Origin: a bacterium
GTDB taxonomy: Bacteria > Arandabacterota > Arandabacteria > Arandabacterales > Arandabacteraceae
NCBI GenBank assembly: GCA_029933125.1
Contig: JAOZOU010000003.1
Coordinates: forward strand, 292,542 to 356,541
Direction: 5' to 3'
DNA length: 64,000 nt
In this document: piece after piece, positions 1-6,770 of the stretch
Numbering within the stretch: the stretch's first letter is position 1
Layout: the number at the start of each line of letters is the position of its first letter
Notes under the pieces: generated by a model
What the model saw: the letters and a program-made list of their open reading frames with translations, nothing else
Database searches by the model: none
Told to the model about the DNA's origin: nothing
Translations under genes and position numbers: made by a program

Positions 1-204
1 TCGGTTTTCGATTGCTTCATGCAGGCAGATATGACGCACACCCGGCAATTCTCAGGCGCAGGATTGGGTTTGCCGGTTGCCAAGGCAATAATCGAAGCCC
101 ATGGTGGAAAGATTGATGTATCCAGTCGCCCTGGGATAGGAACAAGGTTTCGAATTTGGTTGCCAAAGCGAAGTGGGGTGCAATATGGGGAACCAGGAAA
201 ATGA
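1..204 (+). CDS. Sensor histidine kinase, C-terminal fragment (5' end outside window)
   Basis: The reading frame is open from base 1 and ends at a TGA at 202-204. The residues seen are the end of a HATPase_c (Bergerat) ATP-binding domain: the glycine-rich G2 box GAGLGLPVAKAIIEAHGG, followed by the usual final strands ending in FRIWLPKR. Input domains and the phospho-accepting histidine lie upstream of the window. The receiver gene that follows begins about 10 bp after the stop, so the two probably form one two-component operon and are likely partners. Confidence 0.85.
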   Translation, partial: SVFDCFMQADMTHTRQFSGAGLGLPVAKAIIEAHGGKIDVSSRPGIGTRFRIWLPKRSGVQYGEPGK

Positions 205-214
205 AAGGAGCACT

Positions 215-1000
215 GTGAGAAATGATAAGGAGCTCGTTCGTATAGCTATAGTCGACGACAACGAAGATATTGTTGGTCTTCTTGGGGAGGTTCTTCAGGC
301 AGCAGACTATGCTCCCGATCTGTTTACCGATGCCAGGGATGCCCTGCTGGCTTCAACGTCAATGGAGTACGACGTTATCATCACGGATCTTGAGATGCCT
401 GAGGTAACAGGTATAGAGCTCCTCACACGTGTAAAAGAGGTTTTTCCGCTAACTCAATTTATCATGATAACTGGCTATGCATCTGTAAGGTCTGCTGCTG
501 AGGCAATGCACAGAGGTGCGGTTAGCTATCTCACAAAGCCTTTAACTTCCTCACAGGTTCTGGCACATGTTGAGAAAGCACTAGAGAACCGTCTGCTCAA
601 CCTTGAGAATCAGCGCCTCATCTATGAGCTCACAACAGCCAATAAGGAACTTGAAAGCAAGATAAATGAGCTAAACCATCTCAATGAGCTGCTCAAAAGA
701 ACTCAGGAGAATCTTGTCAGGGCAGAGCGCCAGAGTGCAATCGGTGAGGTAGTTGTTAGCCTTAACCACAGCATCAACAACAGCATCTCAGGTATCAAGG
801 CAGCTGCGCGCTTCATCCGCAACAATGCTCATCTCAACGAGGAGTGCCTCGAGGCAGCTACAAAGATCGATGAAGAATGCAGTGAGATCGAAGCCGTAAT
901 GCGCAGGCTTAAGAATTTGCGATCAGTATCGACAGCCGAATATGTTGACGGCATCAAGATGATAGATCTCGAGAGGGATGAGGCAGATGTCACGAGTTGA
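215..1000 (+). CDS. Receiver-domain protein with C-terminal HisKA-like (DHp) helix but no ATPase domain
   Basis: The protein is 261 aa from the GTG at 215, chosen because it has an AAAGGAG Shine-Dalgarno sequence at 204-210; GTG 173 and ATG 185 are in-frame alternatives inside the preceding gene. Residues 7-120 form a receiver domain with acidic pair D14/D15, phospho-acceptor D58 (ITDLEMPE), T86 and K108. A coiled coil (about 125-170) leads to a segment resembling a histidine-kinase DHp helix, SLNHSINNSISGI, where H185 sits at the phospho-histidine position but the usual E-I-x-N-P context is altered. No HATPase domain follows. It could act as a phosphorelay or dimerisation hub for the kinase just upstream (inference). 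The REC assignment is firm; the DHp reading is by pattern. Confidence 0.85.
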   Translation: MRNDKELVRIAIVDDNEDIVGLLGEVLQAADYAPDLFTDARDALLASTSMEYDVIITDLEMPEVTGIELLTRVKEVFPLTQFIMITGYASVRSAAEAMHRGAVSYLTKPLTSSQVLAHVEKALENRLLNLENQRLIYELTTANKELESKINELNHLNELLKRTQENLVRAERQSAIGEVVVSLNHSINNSISGIKAAARFIRNNAHLNEECLEAATKIDEECSEIEAVMRRLKNLRSVSTAEYVDGIKMIDLERDEADVTS

Positions 1001-1154
1001 CAGCCGGGAGGTTATAGCTTCAGCAACTCGCCTCAGGCGCCTGCGCCTCATAGCCAGGCTCCTGAGGGAGGAGGGCATCGTCTCTGAGAACTTCGATTTC
1101 GTCGTCAGTCTTGCCGATGCACTCCTTGCAAGTCTTGCGATCACTTACCCTTAG
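978..1154 (+). CDS. Small basic helical protein, unknown function
   Basis: A 58-aa frame starts at ATG 978 (or ATG 987) inside the last 23 bases of the receiver gene, in the +1 frame, and ends at TAG 1152-1154. GAGGG at 973-977 lies about 9 bases before ATG 987. The product begins with an arginine-rich amphipathic stretch (RLRRLRLIARLLREEG) and ends in a more hydrophobic helix. I recognise no family. Its overlap with the two-component genes suggests co-translation. It is short, so it could be fortuitous. Confidence 0.45.
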   Translation: MRQMSRVDSREVIASATRLRRLRLIARLLREEGIVSENFDFVVSLADALLASLAITYP

Positions 1155-1283
1155 GGTGCGCCAGGATCAATCCTTCATAGCACCGCATCGCGCATTAAGA
1201 TCTCTCCAGCCCATGCTTTTTGAGGCTCCTCTAGTGTTTCGCTTTCCAACCCCACCCATTCCCTACCCAGCGACGCGTAGATG

Positions 1284-1313
1284 TTGACGTCGGAGGCTAA
1301 AACGTGATACAAT
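1284..1313 (+). promoter_or_regulatory. Sigma-70-type promoter for the riboswitch-like leader
   Basis: TTGACG at 1284-1289 and TACAAT at 1308-1313 are separated by 18 bases, close to the -35/-10 consensus. Transcription would begin near 1320, just before the structured leader. No coding frame covers the site. Confidence 0.6.
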
Positions 1314-1329
1314 TAACTTGTGACGGGGT

Positions 1330-1417
1330 AGAAGGGGGCGCCGTAGGGCGACACCGATAAAGGTGGGATCTCCCTGCAAAGCCCAGGTATTGGAGTTGAT
1401 AACCGGGCTGCCGAAGG
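1330..1417 (+). ncRNA. Candidate c-di-GMP-I (GEMM)-like riboswitch aptamer
   Basis: The leader carries blocks in the order found in GEMM/c-di-GMP-I aptamers: CGATAAAGG (about 1354-1362), TGCAAAGCC (1375-1383), a GGTAT...ATAACC pairing (from about 1386 to 1404), and CCGGGCTGCCGAAG (1403-1416), which matches the conserved 3' end CCGGGUUGCCGAAG. The P2-like arm is shorter than usual. The 3' block is also the left arm of a perfect terminator, the standard layout of a transcription-control riboswitch. The downstream gene encodes a secreted protein, a typical target, and a diguanylate cyclase is encoded at 19473-20531. Class assignment is by eye; a related GEMM variant, such as a cGAMP-type one, is possible. 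Confidence 0.5.
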
Positions 1418-1445
1418 TCGCTCATGACAATCGGCAGCCCTTTTT
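1405..1445 (+). terminator. Intrinsic terminator overlapping the aptamer 3' end
   Basis: GGGCTGCCGA (1405-1414) pairs perfectly with TCGGCAGCCC (1431-1440). An inner GTC/GAC pair extends the stem, and five T residues follow (1441-1445). It lies 5 bases before the first ATG of the next gene, so it must act as a conditional attenuator rather than as the end of a transcript. Confidence 0.85.
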
Positions 1446-1450
1446 GATTT

Positions 1451-2401
1451 ATGGCGAAAAAGGCGATGCGTTCAGTGAGGTTTGGAGCAGTCATAATTCT
1501 TGTTTTGGGCATAGCCTCCGTCTCCGCACAGCCGCTCAGTGTGCCTGGCACACTCGTTAAGATCTATCCTCCCGAGGAGGTCTTGAAGTACTGTCGCATG
1601 GAGGGAGAGCATCTCATACTCGAGTTTCCAGGTGCTCGACCGTGGGTGCTTGACACGACTGATTCCCTCTCAGCAATGCCGGCGGATGAGGTTGTGAGAG
1701 CAATAGAGCAGATGGAATTTCCCATCGATGGCATTCCAGTGGATGTTGTTATTCTCCCATTTGCGAGGAAACTTGTGGCAACTTCCTCTGCTGAGGGGCG
1801 TGTGATTTTTCTTTCACCGGGGCGCATTCCTGTGCCACCTGAACACGTGCACTATACCGTCTGTCACGAGTTTGGACATATTATCCACAAGGCCTTTATG
1901 CCCGACTCGAGGGTTGATCTCTGGCAAAGATACGCCGAGATAAGGGGGCTTAGCTCGACCAGTTTCGATGCAACAATTCATCACGAGCGCATCCATGAGA
2001 TCTTTGCTGAGGATTTTAGAGTGCTCTTCGGGAGCCCTCTTGCACGCAATGGGGGTGAAGTAGAAAACCATGATCTTGCTTCACCGATGGAGGTTCCTGG
2101 TTTGAGGGAGTTTATGCTGAGCCTCGCATTGTCAAGGAAAGCAGCGATTATTGCCTATCCCAATCCTTTTACCTCGCTTGTCGTTTTGAGCCTTGAGGAG
2201 CTTGTGGGCGAGGCTCATCTTGAGATCTACAATGTGGAAGGCAAGCTCGTGCGATCCATGAGCAGCGGCGCCCAAGGCAGCCAGGTCATCTGGGATGGTA
2301 GAAGCCAGTCTGGCGAGAAGGCTGCACCCGGCGTATACCTTGTGATCTGGGCAGGAAAGAATACTACAAGAGTAATCAAACTAATAAAGACAGGCCTCTG
2401 A
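1451..2401 (+). CDS. Secreted zinc metalloprotease with FlgD/Por-type C-terminal sorting domain
   Basis: This 316-aa protein has an N-terminal signal peptide (basic MAKKAMRSVR, then a hydrophobic core ending SVSA). The motif HEFGHIIH is a zinc-protease HExxH, and a downstream HERIHEIFAEDF could supply a further ligand. The last 75 residues (YPNPF..., LEIYNVEGKLVRSM, WDGRSQSGEKAAPGVYLV) match the FlgD Ig-like / type IX-like C-terminal domains common in FCB bacteria, suggesting export across or anchoring to the outer membrane. The gene is preceded by a riboswitch-like leader and terminator. No good ribosome-binding site is seen for ATG 1451; ATG 1466 is an alternative. The substrate is unknown. 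Confidence 0.8.
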   Translation: MAKKAMRSVRFGAVIILVLGIASVSAQPLSVPGTLVKIYPPEEVLKYCRMEGEHLILEFPGARPWVLDTTDSLSAMPADEVVRAIEQMEFPIDGIPVDVVILPFARKLVATSSAEGRVIFLSPGRIPVPPEHVHYTVCHEFGHIIHKAFMPDSRVDLWQRYAEIRGLSSTSFDATIHHERIHEIFAEDFRVLFGSPLARNGGEVENHDLASPMEVPGLREFMLSLALSRKAAIIAYPNPFTSLVVLSLEELVGEAHLEIYNVEGKLVRSMSSGAQGSQVIWDGRSQSGEKAAPGVYLVIWAGKNTTRVIKLIKTGL

Positions 2402-2412
2402 AGAACGCTGGA

Positions 2413-2470
2413 TTGCATCCTGCATTGAATTGTTGCACCCTGCATATGCGCTATCCTCTGACTATCCTCT
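2413..2470. repeat. Two pairs of short direct repeats
   Basis: TTGCATCCTGCAT (2413-2425) recurs with one change as TTGCACCCTGCAT (2433-2445), a 20-base period. CTATCCTCT (2451-2459) recurs exactly at 2462-2470, an 11-base period. Both pairs lie just after the metalloprotease stop and about 170 bp before the next gene. Spacing near whole helical turns would suit a regulator site, but they may simply be tandem slippage products. Confidence 0.5.
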
Positions 2471-2636
2471 ATAGGTAGTGAGCGGAGAATTTTCAATGTT
2501 ATCTCATTGAATCCCAAAAGATTAGAGAACCCTTGTCTTTTCCTCGGATGGTATGCTTCTTGCACAACTCACAGGATAGCAAATGAGAACTATGTTTTGT
2601 CGAGAGACATCTTTTCCGGGGAGGTGAGTGAGTCAC

Positions 2637-3059
2637 ATGCGAGCACGCAACCTTATTTTCATGCTTGCTGTATCATTCATCCTCATGCAAGGTGCCTGCG
2701 GAAACGATAGCAGCCCTGCCTTGCCTGAGGTGGATACAGTACCACCGAATCCTCCAGTAGGACTGCAGGTGGAAGACGGTAGTGGTGGAGTGCGCATATC
2801 GTGGAGTGAGAATGCTGAGCCAGACCTTGCTGGCTACAAGGTCTACAGGTCCTCGAATGAGGAAGGGCCCTTCTGGCTAATCTCGCCTAGCGTGTTGCTC
2901 TGCCCTTGGTGCTATGACACCCCAACTCCTATGGCTACAACCTACTATAGGGTTACTGCCGTGGATGAGAGTGGCAATGAAAGTGCCTTCTCCCAGGTGA
3001 TTGGTGTTTACTTTAACACTGGTCGCTCAGAGGCTGTCGATCAGCCAGCACAAAGATAG
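2637..3059 (+). CDS. Small exported protein with one fibronectin type III domain
   Basis: The ATG at 2637 is preferred over GTG 2628 because a full GGAGGTGA ribosome-binding site lies at 2620-2627. The 140-aa product starts with a hydrophobic signal segment ending MQGAC, an atypical lipobox, so it may be a lipoprotein. It then has a single FN3 domain (PPNPPVGLQV, VRISWSENAEPDLAGYKVYRS, TTYYRVTAVDESGNES). This domain type usually mediates carbohydrate or protein contacts outside the cell. It follows the secreted metalloprotease on the same strand, so a shared surface role is possible but unproven. Confidence 0.75.
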   Translation: MRARNLIFMLAVSFILMQGACGNDSSPALPEVDTVPPNPPVGLQVEDGSGGVRISWSENAEPDLAGYKVYRSSNEEGPFWLISPSVLLCPWCYDTPTPMATTYYRVTAVDESGNESAFSQVIGVYFNTGRSEAVDQPAQR

Positions 3060-3070
3060 TCTGTTAAGAG

Positions 3071-3101
3071 GCCCCTCTGTCCTTGTTGGGGATAGGGGGG
3101 C
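3071..3101. terminator. GC-rich hairpin between convergent genes
   Basis: GCCCCTCTGTCC (3071-3082) can pair with the G-rich run ending at 3101 in a 12-bp stem with two G-U pairs. It lies just past the FN3 gene stop and opposite the end of the phosphatase gene. There is no clear T-run, so its role as a terminator is uncertain. The rest of 3102-3354 shows nothing recognisable. Confidence 0.3.
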
Positions 3102-3354
3102 TATCTCTTCGGAATATCCATCTCAGCGGTCGAGGGAAAGACAGGAGTCCTGCGCAAGAAACTTCAGCCGTCTCGCTTCTCTACCTAAAGTCGTTGAGAC
3201 TACCTTAGCCACCAGAACAGGTCGATTATCTCACAGATCACACCAACGAGGAGAAGTTCACTGACGAGGATCATCGGCTTCGCCCCCTTTCGTAGCGAGC
3301 CCAACCCGTTGCCAGGCTTCCTACTAGGGTGATCGACCCGAGGCTGGGTGAGGT

Positions 3355-5925
3355 TTAGGATTTTCTCGGATTATGTCCGAGATGGCTAGGAACGAGGGCT
3401 TCAAGACGGATTACCAAAGCTGTGAGATCATCCTGAGGCTTGCCCATCGTATGACGCATTACTGCTGCATGAATATTGGCAAGAATGGTTTCGGGTTTGA
3501 GTTCATAGGCTTGCTTGAGCTCCTGAATCAATCTTCCTTCACCGAACGGCTGATCATAGGTGTTGAGTTCTTCAGTTATGCCGTCGGTGTAGAGGAAGAG
3601 AAGATCTCCTTCTCGAAGTTCAACATCTGTGTCACGATAGGTTGCCTCGCCATCGACACCAAGGACGATATCTGTCTCATCAAGCACCTTAACCGCCTTG
3701 TCCTTGCTAAGAATGAGGGGTGGAACGTGGCCAGCATTGCAATACGTGAGTTTTGCTCTTTCGAGATCGATGAGTCCGTAGAAGAGTGTAACAAAGGTTG
3801 CTCCATCGGTATGCTCGAAAATCGTCCTGTTGAGGTGTGAGACAACATCACAAGGGCTACGCATTGCATCTGCTTCGGCTCTGAGGGCTGATTGAAGGGA
3901 GGCCATGAGCAATGCCGCAGGAACACCCTTGCCTGAGACATCAGCAATGACAGCGCATATCCTCGTCGGGCTAAGAACGATTATATCATAATAATCCCCG
4001 CCTATGTGCTTGCTCGGGAAATTCATGGCTGCTGTCTCAATGCCATGTACCTTGGGAAATGCCCTTGGCATGAAACGTCTCTGGATTTCCTTTGCAACCA
4101 TGAGCTCGTTGTCGATCTTTTGTTTCTCTATTGCCTCCACATAAAGACGTGTGTTTTCTATTGCCACCGATACCTGATCACTCAAAGTTTCGAGGAGCTC
4201 AATCTCCGTTCCTCCATAGAATTCTTCGTCAGCCTTGCCTCCGACTGTCATGAAGCCAAGTAATCTTGACTTAAAGATGAAGGGAACGATCAGAGCCGTG
4301 TTGCTTTCCATCAAGCATGCAAGTTGAGTGGTGGGGACGGGCAGGGGGCGCCTGGAAGCAATGTGCCTCTCAATGTTGAAGATTCCCTTGGTACTCTTGA
4401 GATACCTAACCAGCGGGGAGTCATCCGCGAAGGATTTAAGCATCTCATGCTTCATCCTCACGGCATATGTTGCGGCATAGACACCAAGCCGTTCATCGTG
4501 AAGATACATTGCAACCGAGGTGGCATCTATTGCCTCGGCTACCCTTATGCAGATATAACTTACGAGGCCTTCAAGGTTCACCATCCCAACGAGTGAGTGG
4601 CTGATTTGTTTGACAAGTTTGCGGTAATTGTACTCATCTCTGAAGAATGTCTTGTCCACGGCGAGTCTTATTCGTGATCTCAGGGGTGAGATCAGCAAAG
4701 TTATCACAAAGATAGAGATGACTGAGAAGAGAAGATCAGCGCTTCCAATGAAGCTTGATGCAAGGCGTCCTATGCCATAGACGACGATGAAGTATATTGA
4801 GGCGAGGACAGCAACCAGCAGGGTATAGATAATGCTACGCCTGAAGACAACTTCCAGATCTAGCAGACCATAGCGCACAATGGCGTGGCCGAAAGCAAGG
4901 GGAACGAGAATGAGGGGGAGGAAGATGAACTTCTCACCTGGTATCTCCAGGCTCGGTCTAATGTTCAATATGATCTGAGTTACCAGAAGGGGGGTTACAC
5001 CTGCAAGTGTACCCCAGAACACTCCCTTAAGCTTCTGCTTGAACTTGTGATTCTCAACACGGCGGTAGCCTCGCACAAAAGCCACAAGCCCTGCACCCAA
5101 TGCAAGCGCAAAGTAGGTGGCAGTTGTCACTTGAATTCCTGAGAGACTCTGAGGAGCTATTCTTATGCCTCTATACATTCCGATTGTGAGTAAGGTTGAT
5201 GCACCGAAGAGAATTGCAGATGGAGCATAGATAAGAGGCTCAAGGGGGGGAAACCTCTCGAGCATCCTGCTTCTCAAAGGAAATAGGAGAAAGAAATGAA
5301 GAAAAAGAGCAGGAAGCATGAGTTGTAAGAGATCACTTAGAATCGAACGCAGGAGGGAGTGAGCAGGAGTAAGCTGGAAACTTGCAGCATTTGTAAGCAC
5401 GAGTCCAAACGACAGACAAAGGAGATAGAAAACAAGTGCGAGCTTATCAGAGCGTCTGAAGTAAACCACCAATCCAATGGCTACAAACGATAGTCCGACT
5501 ATGACCATCGAAATCTTGCGAATGAGTTCAGCCTGCGGTAAGCGCTCAAGCCTGACATCAAAGAGAAGAGGCTTGCCATCACGCAAGACCCCGAATGTCG
5601 TCATTTCTCCAGGACGGAGCCTTGCAAGGCAATCCGAAATCGATGCAACATTGGCACAGCTCACCCCATTTATGCTTACAATAGTATCTCCTTTTCGTAG
5701 TCCAGCTTTGGATACGGGGCTCAAGCTGGCAACTCTTACGATTTTGTTGCCCTTAAGTATCGCACCGCTGTATGGTTGCTCCACAATATTCATTGCAACC
5801 ACAAAGGCAAACACGATAGCTGCGGCTGTTACTGCAACAGCGAGCGCTCTGATGAGAGAATGGCGACGATAAGACGTCTCAGGGTAGGCGCTCCAGCCCT
5901 GCCCGCCACAAGGTCTGTCCTGCAT
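3355..5925 (-). CDS. PDZ / multi-pass membrane / GAF / PP2C (SpoIIE-type) serine phosphatase
   Basis: The protein has 856 aa. After one N-terminal membrane segment (about 25-45) comes a PDZ domain (about 55-130; GLRKGDTIVSINGV). A block of about seven membrane helices follows (135-400), then a GAF-like domain (about 445-600; LIVPFIFKSRLLGFMTVGGK) and a C-terminal PP2C/SpoIIE phosphatase domain (about 620-840; IGGDYYDIIVLSP, VIADVSGKGVPAALLMA, LFLYTDGITEE). Such RsbU-like phosphatases activate partner-switching pathways by dephosphorylating anti-sigma antagonists. No anti-sigma or STAS partner is encoded in the window. It is a single-gene unit driven from a strong promoter at 5980-6007, divergent from the TPR/GH57 genes. 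The PDZ-membrane front end suggests sensing of an envelope signal. Confidence 0.88.
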   Translation of the reverse strand: MQDRPCGGQGWSAYPETSYRRHSLIRALAVAVTAAAIVFAFVVAMNIVEQPYSGAILKGNKIVRVASLSPVSKAGLRKGDTIVSINGVSCANVASISDCLARLRPGEMTTFGVLRDGKPLLFDVRLERLPQAELIRKISMVIVGLSFVAIGLVVYFRRSDKLALVFYLLCLSFGLVLTNAASFQLTPAHSLLRSILSDLLQLMLPALFLHFFLLFPLRSRMLERFPPLEPLIYAPSAILFGASTLLTIGMYRGIRIAPQSLSGIQVTTATYFALALGAGLVAFVRGYRRVENHKFKQKLKGVFWGTLAGVTPLLVTQIILNIRPSLEIPGEKFIFLPLILVPLAFGHAIVRYGLLDLEVVFRRSIIYTLLVAVLASIYFIVVYGIGRLASSFIGSADLLFSVISIFVITLLISPLRSRIRLAVDKTFFRDEYNYRKLVKQISHSLVGMVNLEGLVSYICIRVAEAIDATSVAMYLHDERLGVYAATYAVRMKHEMLKSFADDSPLVRYLKSTKGIFNIERHIASRRPLPVPTTQLACLMESNTALIVPFIFKSRLLGFMTVGGKADEEFYGGTEIELLETLSDQVSVAIENTRLYVEAIEKQKIDNELMVAKEIQRRFMPRAFPKVHGIETAAMNFPSKHIGGDYYDIIVLSPTRICAVIADVSGKGVPAALLMASLQSALRAEADAMRSPCDVVSHLNRTIFEHTDGATFVTLFYGLIDLERAKLTYCNAGHVPPLILSKDKAVKVLDETDIVLGVDGEATYRDTDVELREGDLLFLYTDGITEELNTYDQPFGEGRLIQELKQAYELKPETILANIHAAVMRHTMGKPQDDLTALVIRLEALVPSHLGHNPRKS

Positions 5926-5979
5926 GGGCGAGCCTCCGCTGTGGTTACCCCTGGGCAGGGCAAACGGACTTTGAACAAA

Positions 5980-6007
5980 AGTCTATGATGCCTGCAAGGA
6001 GTGTCAA
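5980..6007 (-). promoter_or_regulatory. Sigma-70-type promoter of the PP2C phosphatase gene
   Basis: Read on the minus strand, a perfect TTGACA (6007-6002) is followed after 16 bases by TAGACT (5985-5980). Transcription would start about 48 bases before the phosphatase ATG at 5925. Confidence 0.55.
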
Positions 6008-6029
6008 GCTTTTTTGGCTCAAAATCTAC

Positions 6030-6058
6030 TTGCATAAGGGACTCCGTTCTGATAGGTT
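6030..6058 (+). promoter_or_regulatory. Possible promoter of the TPR-GH57 operon
   Basis: TTGCAT (6030-6035), a 17-base spacer and TAGGTT (6053-6058) form a weak sigma-70-like site, placing the start close to the TTG start at 6081. The -10 element is poor. Confidence 0.3.
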
Positions 6059-6080
6059 TACACCCAATGGAGGTGAGAAC

Positions 6081-6770
6081 TTGGCGAGAGGCAAGAAACG
6101 GCTGACCCGGCGCGATATCAAAGAGGACGAGCTAGGTGAGTTCTTTGTAGACGCATGGAAATATGTGCATGAGCACTCAAGACAGGTTGCCGGCATTGTT
6201 GCCTTTGCTCTAATTGCTGCTATCATCGTGAGTTTTGCAATTCGTGAAAGGCGTGCAGCACAGGAGAATGCTCAGGTTCTGCTTGCTCAGGGTAATGCTC
6301 AGCTTGCTCAGGGTAATTTTAGGGCAGCCCTTGACATGTATGGCAATGTGATTGACAAGTTCAGAGGAACTCAGGGTCACTCGGATGCAATTTTCTTTGC
6401 AGCCAATGCTCACTTTCTATCCGGTAACTATGACAGCGCTCTTGTTTTCTTCCAAAGATATCTCAATATAAAGAAGCGCCGAGAGGAGTTCACAATATCG
6501 GCTGAAGAGGGTATTGCTCAATGCCTTGAGGAGATTGGTAGGTACAAAGAAGCTGCTGACGCCTACCTTAAGGTTCAAAGAGAGCACCCTGACAGCGAGC
6601 TTGCTCCTGATGCCCTTATGGGCGCCGGGCGGTGCTATGAACTTGCTGGTGACTTCAAGCAGGCAGAGAAGGTTTATAAGGAATTACTTGATCTTTATCC
6701 AGATTCCAATGAGGCTACTGCGGTAAAGATGCCATTGCTTGAGCTGCAGGCTAGACTCGAGAATTCCTGA
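6081..6770 (+). CDS. Membrane-anchored TPR protein (YfgM/YbgF-like)
   Basis: The start is TTG 6081, which has a full GGAGGTGA ribosome-binding site at 6069-6076; the frame is open further upstream, but that stretch does not look like protein. The 229-aa product has a charged N-terminus (RGKKRLTRRDIKEDEL), one membrane helix (IVAFALIAAIIVSFAI) and then four to five TPR units (GNFRAALDMYGNVID, GNYDSALVFFQRYL, GRYKEAADAYLKV, GDFKQAEKVYKELLDLYPDS). Similar proteins tether periplasmic chaperones or assembly factors. Its stop overlaps the next gene's ATG by one base, so the two are translationally coupled. Confidence 0.8.
   Translation: MARGKKRLTRRDIKEDELGEFFVDAWKYVHEHSRQVAGIVAFALIAAIIVSFAIRERRAAQENAQVLLAQGNAQLAQGNFRAALDMYGNVIDKFRGTQGHSDAIFFAANAHFLSGNYDSALVFFQRYLNIKKRREEFTISAEEGIAQCLEEIGRYKEAADAYLKVQREHPDSELAPDALMGAGRCYELAGDFKQAEKVYKELLDLYPDSNEATAVKMPLLELQARLENS

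Noticed and set aside
3001..3264. Plus-strand ORF of 87 aa after the FN3 gene
   Set aside because: It overlaps the FN3 gene in another frame, has no ribosome-binding site and shows no family pattern.
5985..6080. Upstream ATG giving a 261-aa version of the TPR protein
   Set aside because: The first 32 residues look non-coding, overlap promoter elements and lack a ribosome-binding site, whereas TTG 6081 has a full GGAGGTGA.
6285..6320. CTTGCTCAGGGTAATG-type duplication in the TPR gene
   Set aside because: It encodes a short LLAQGNAQLAQGN repeat within a TPR helix and needs no other explanation.
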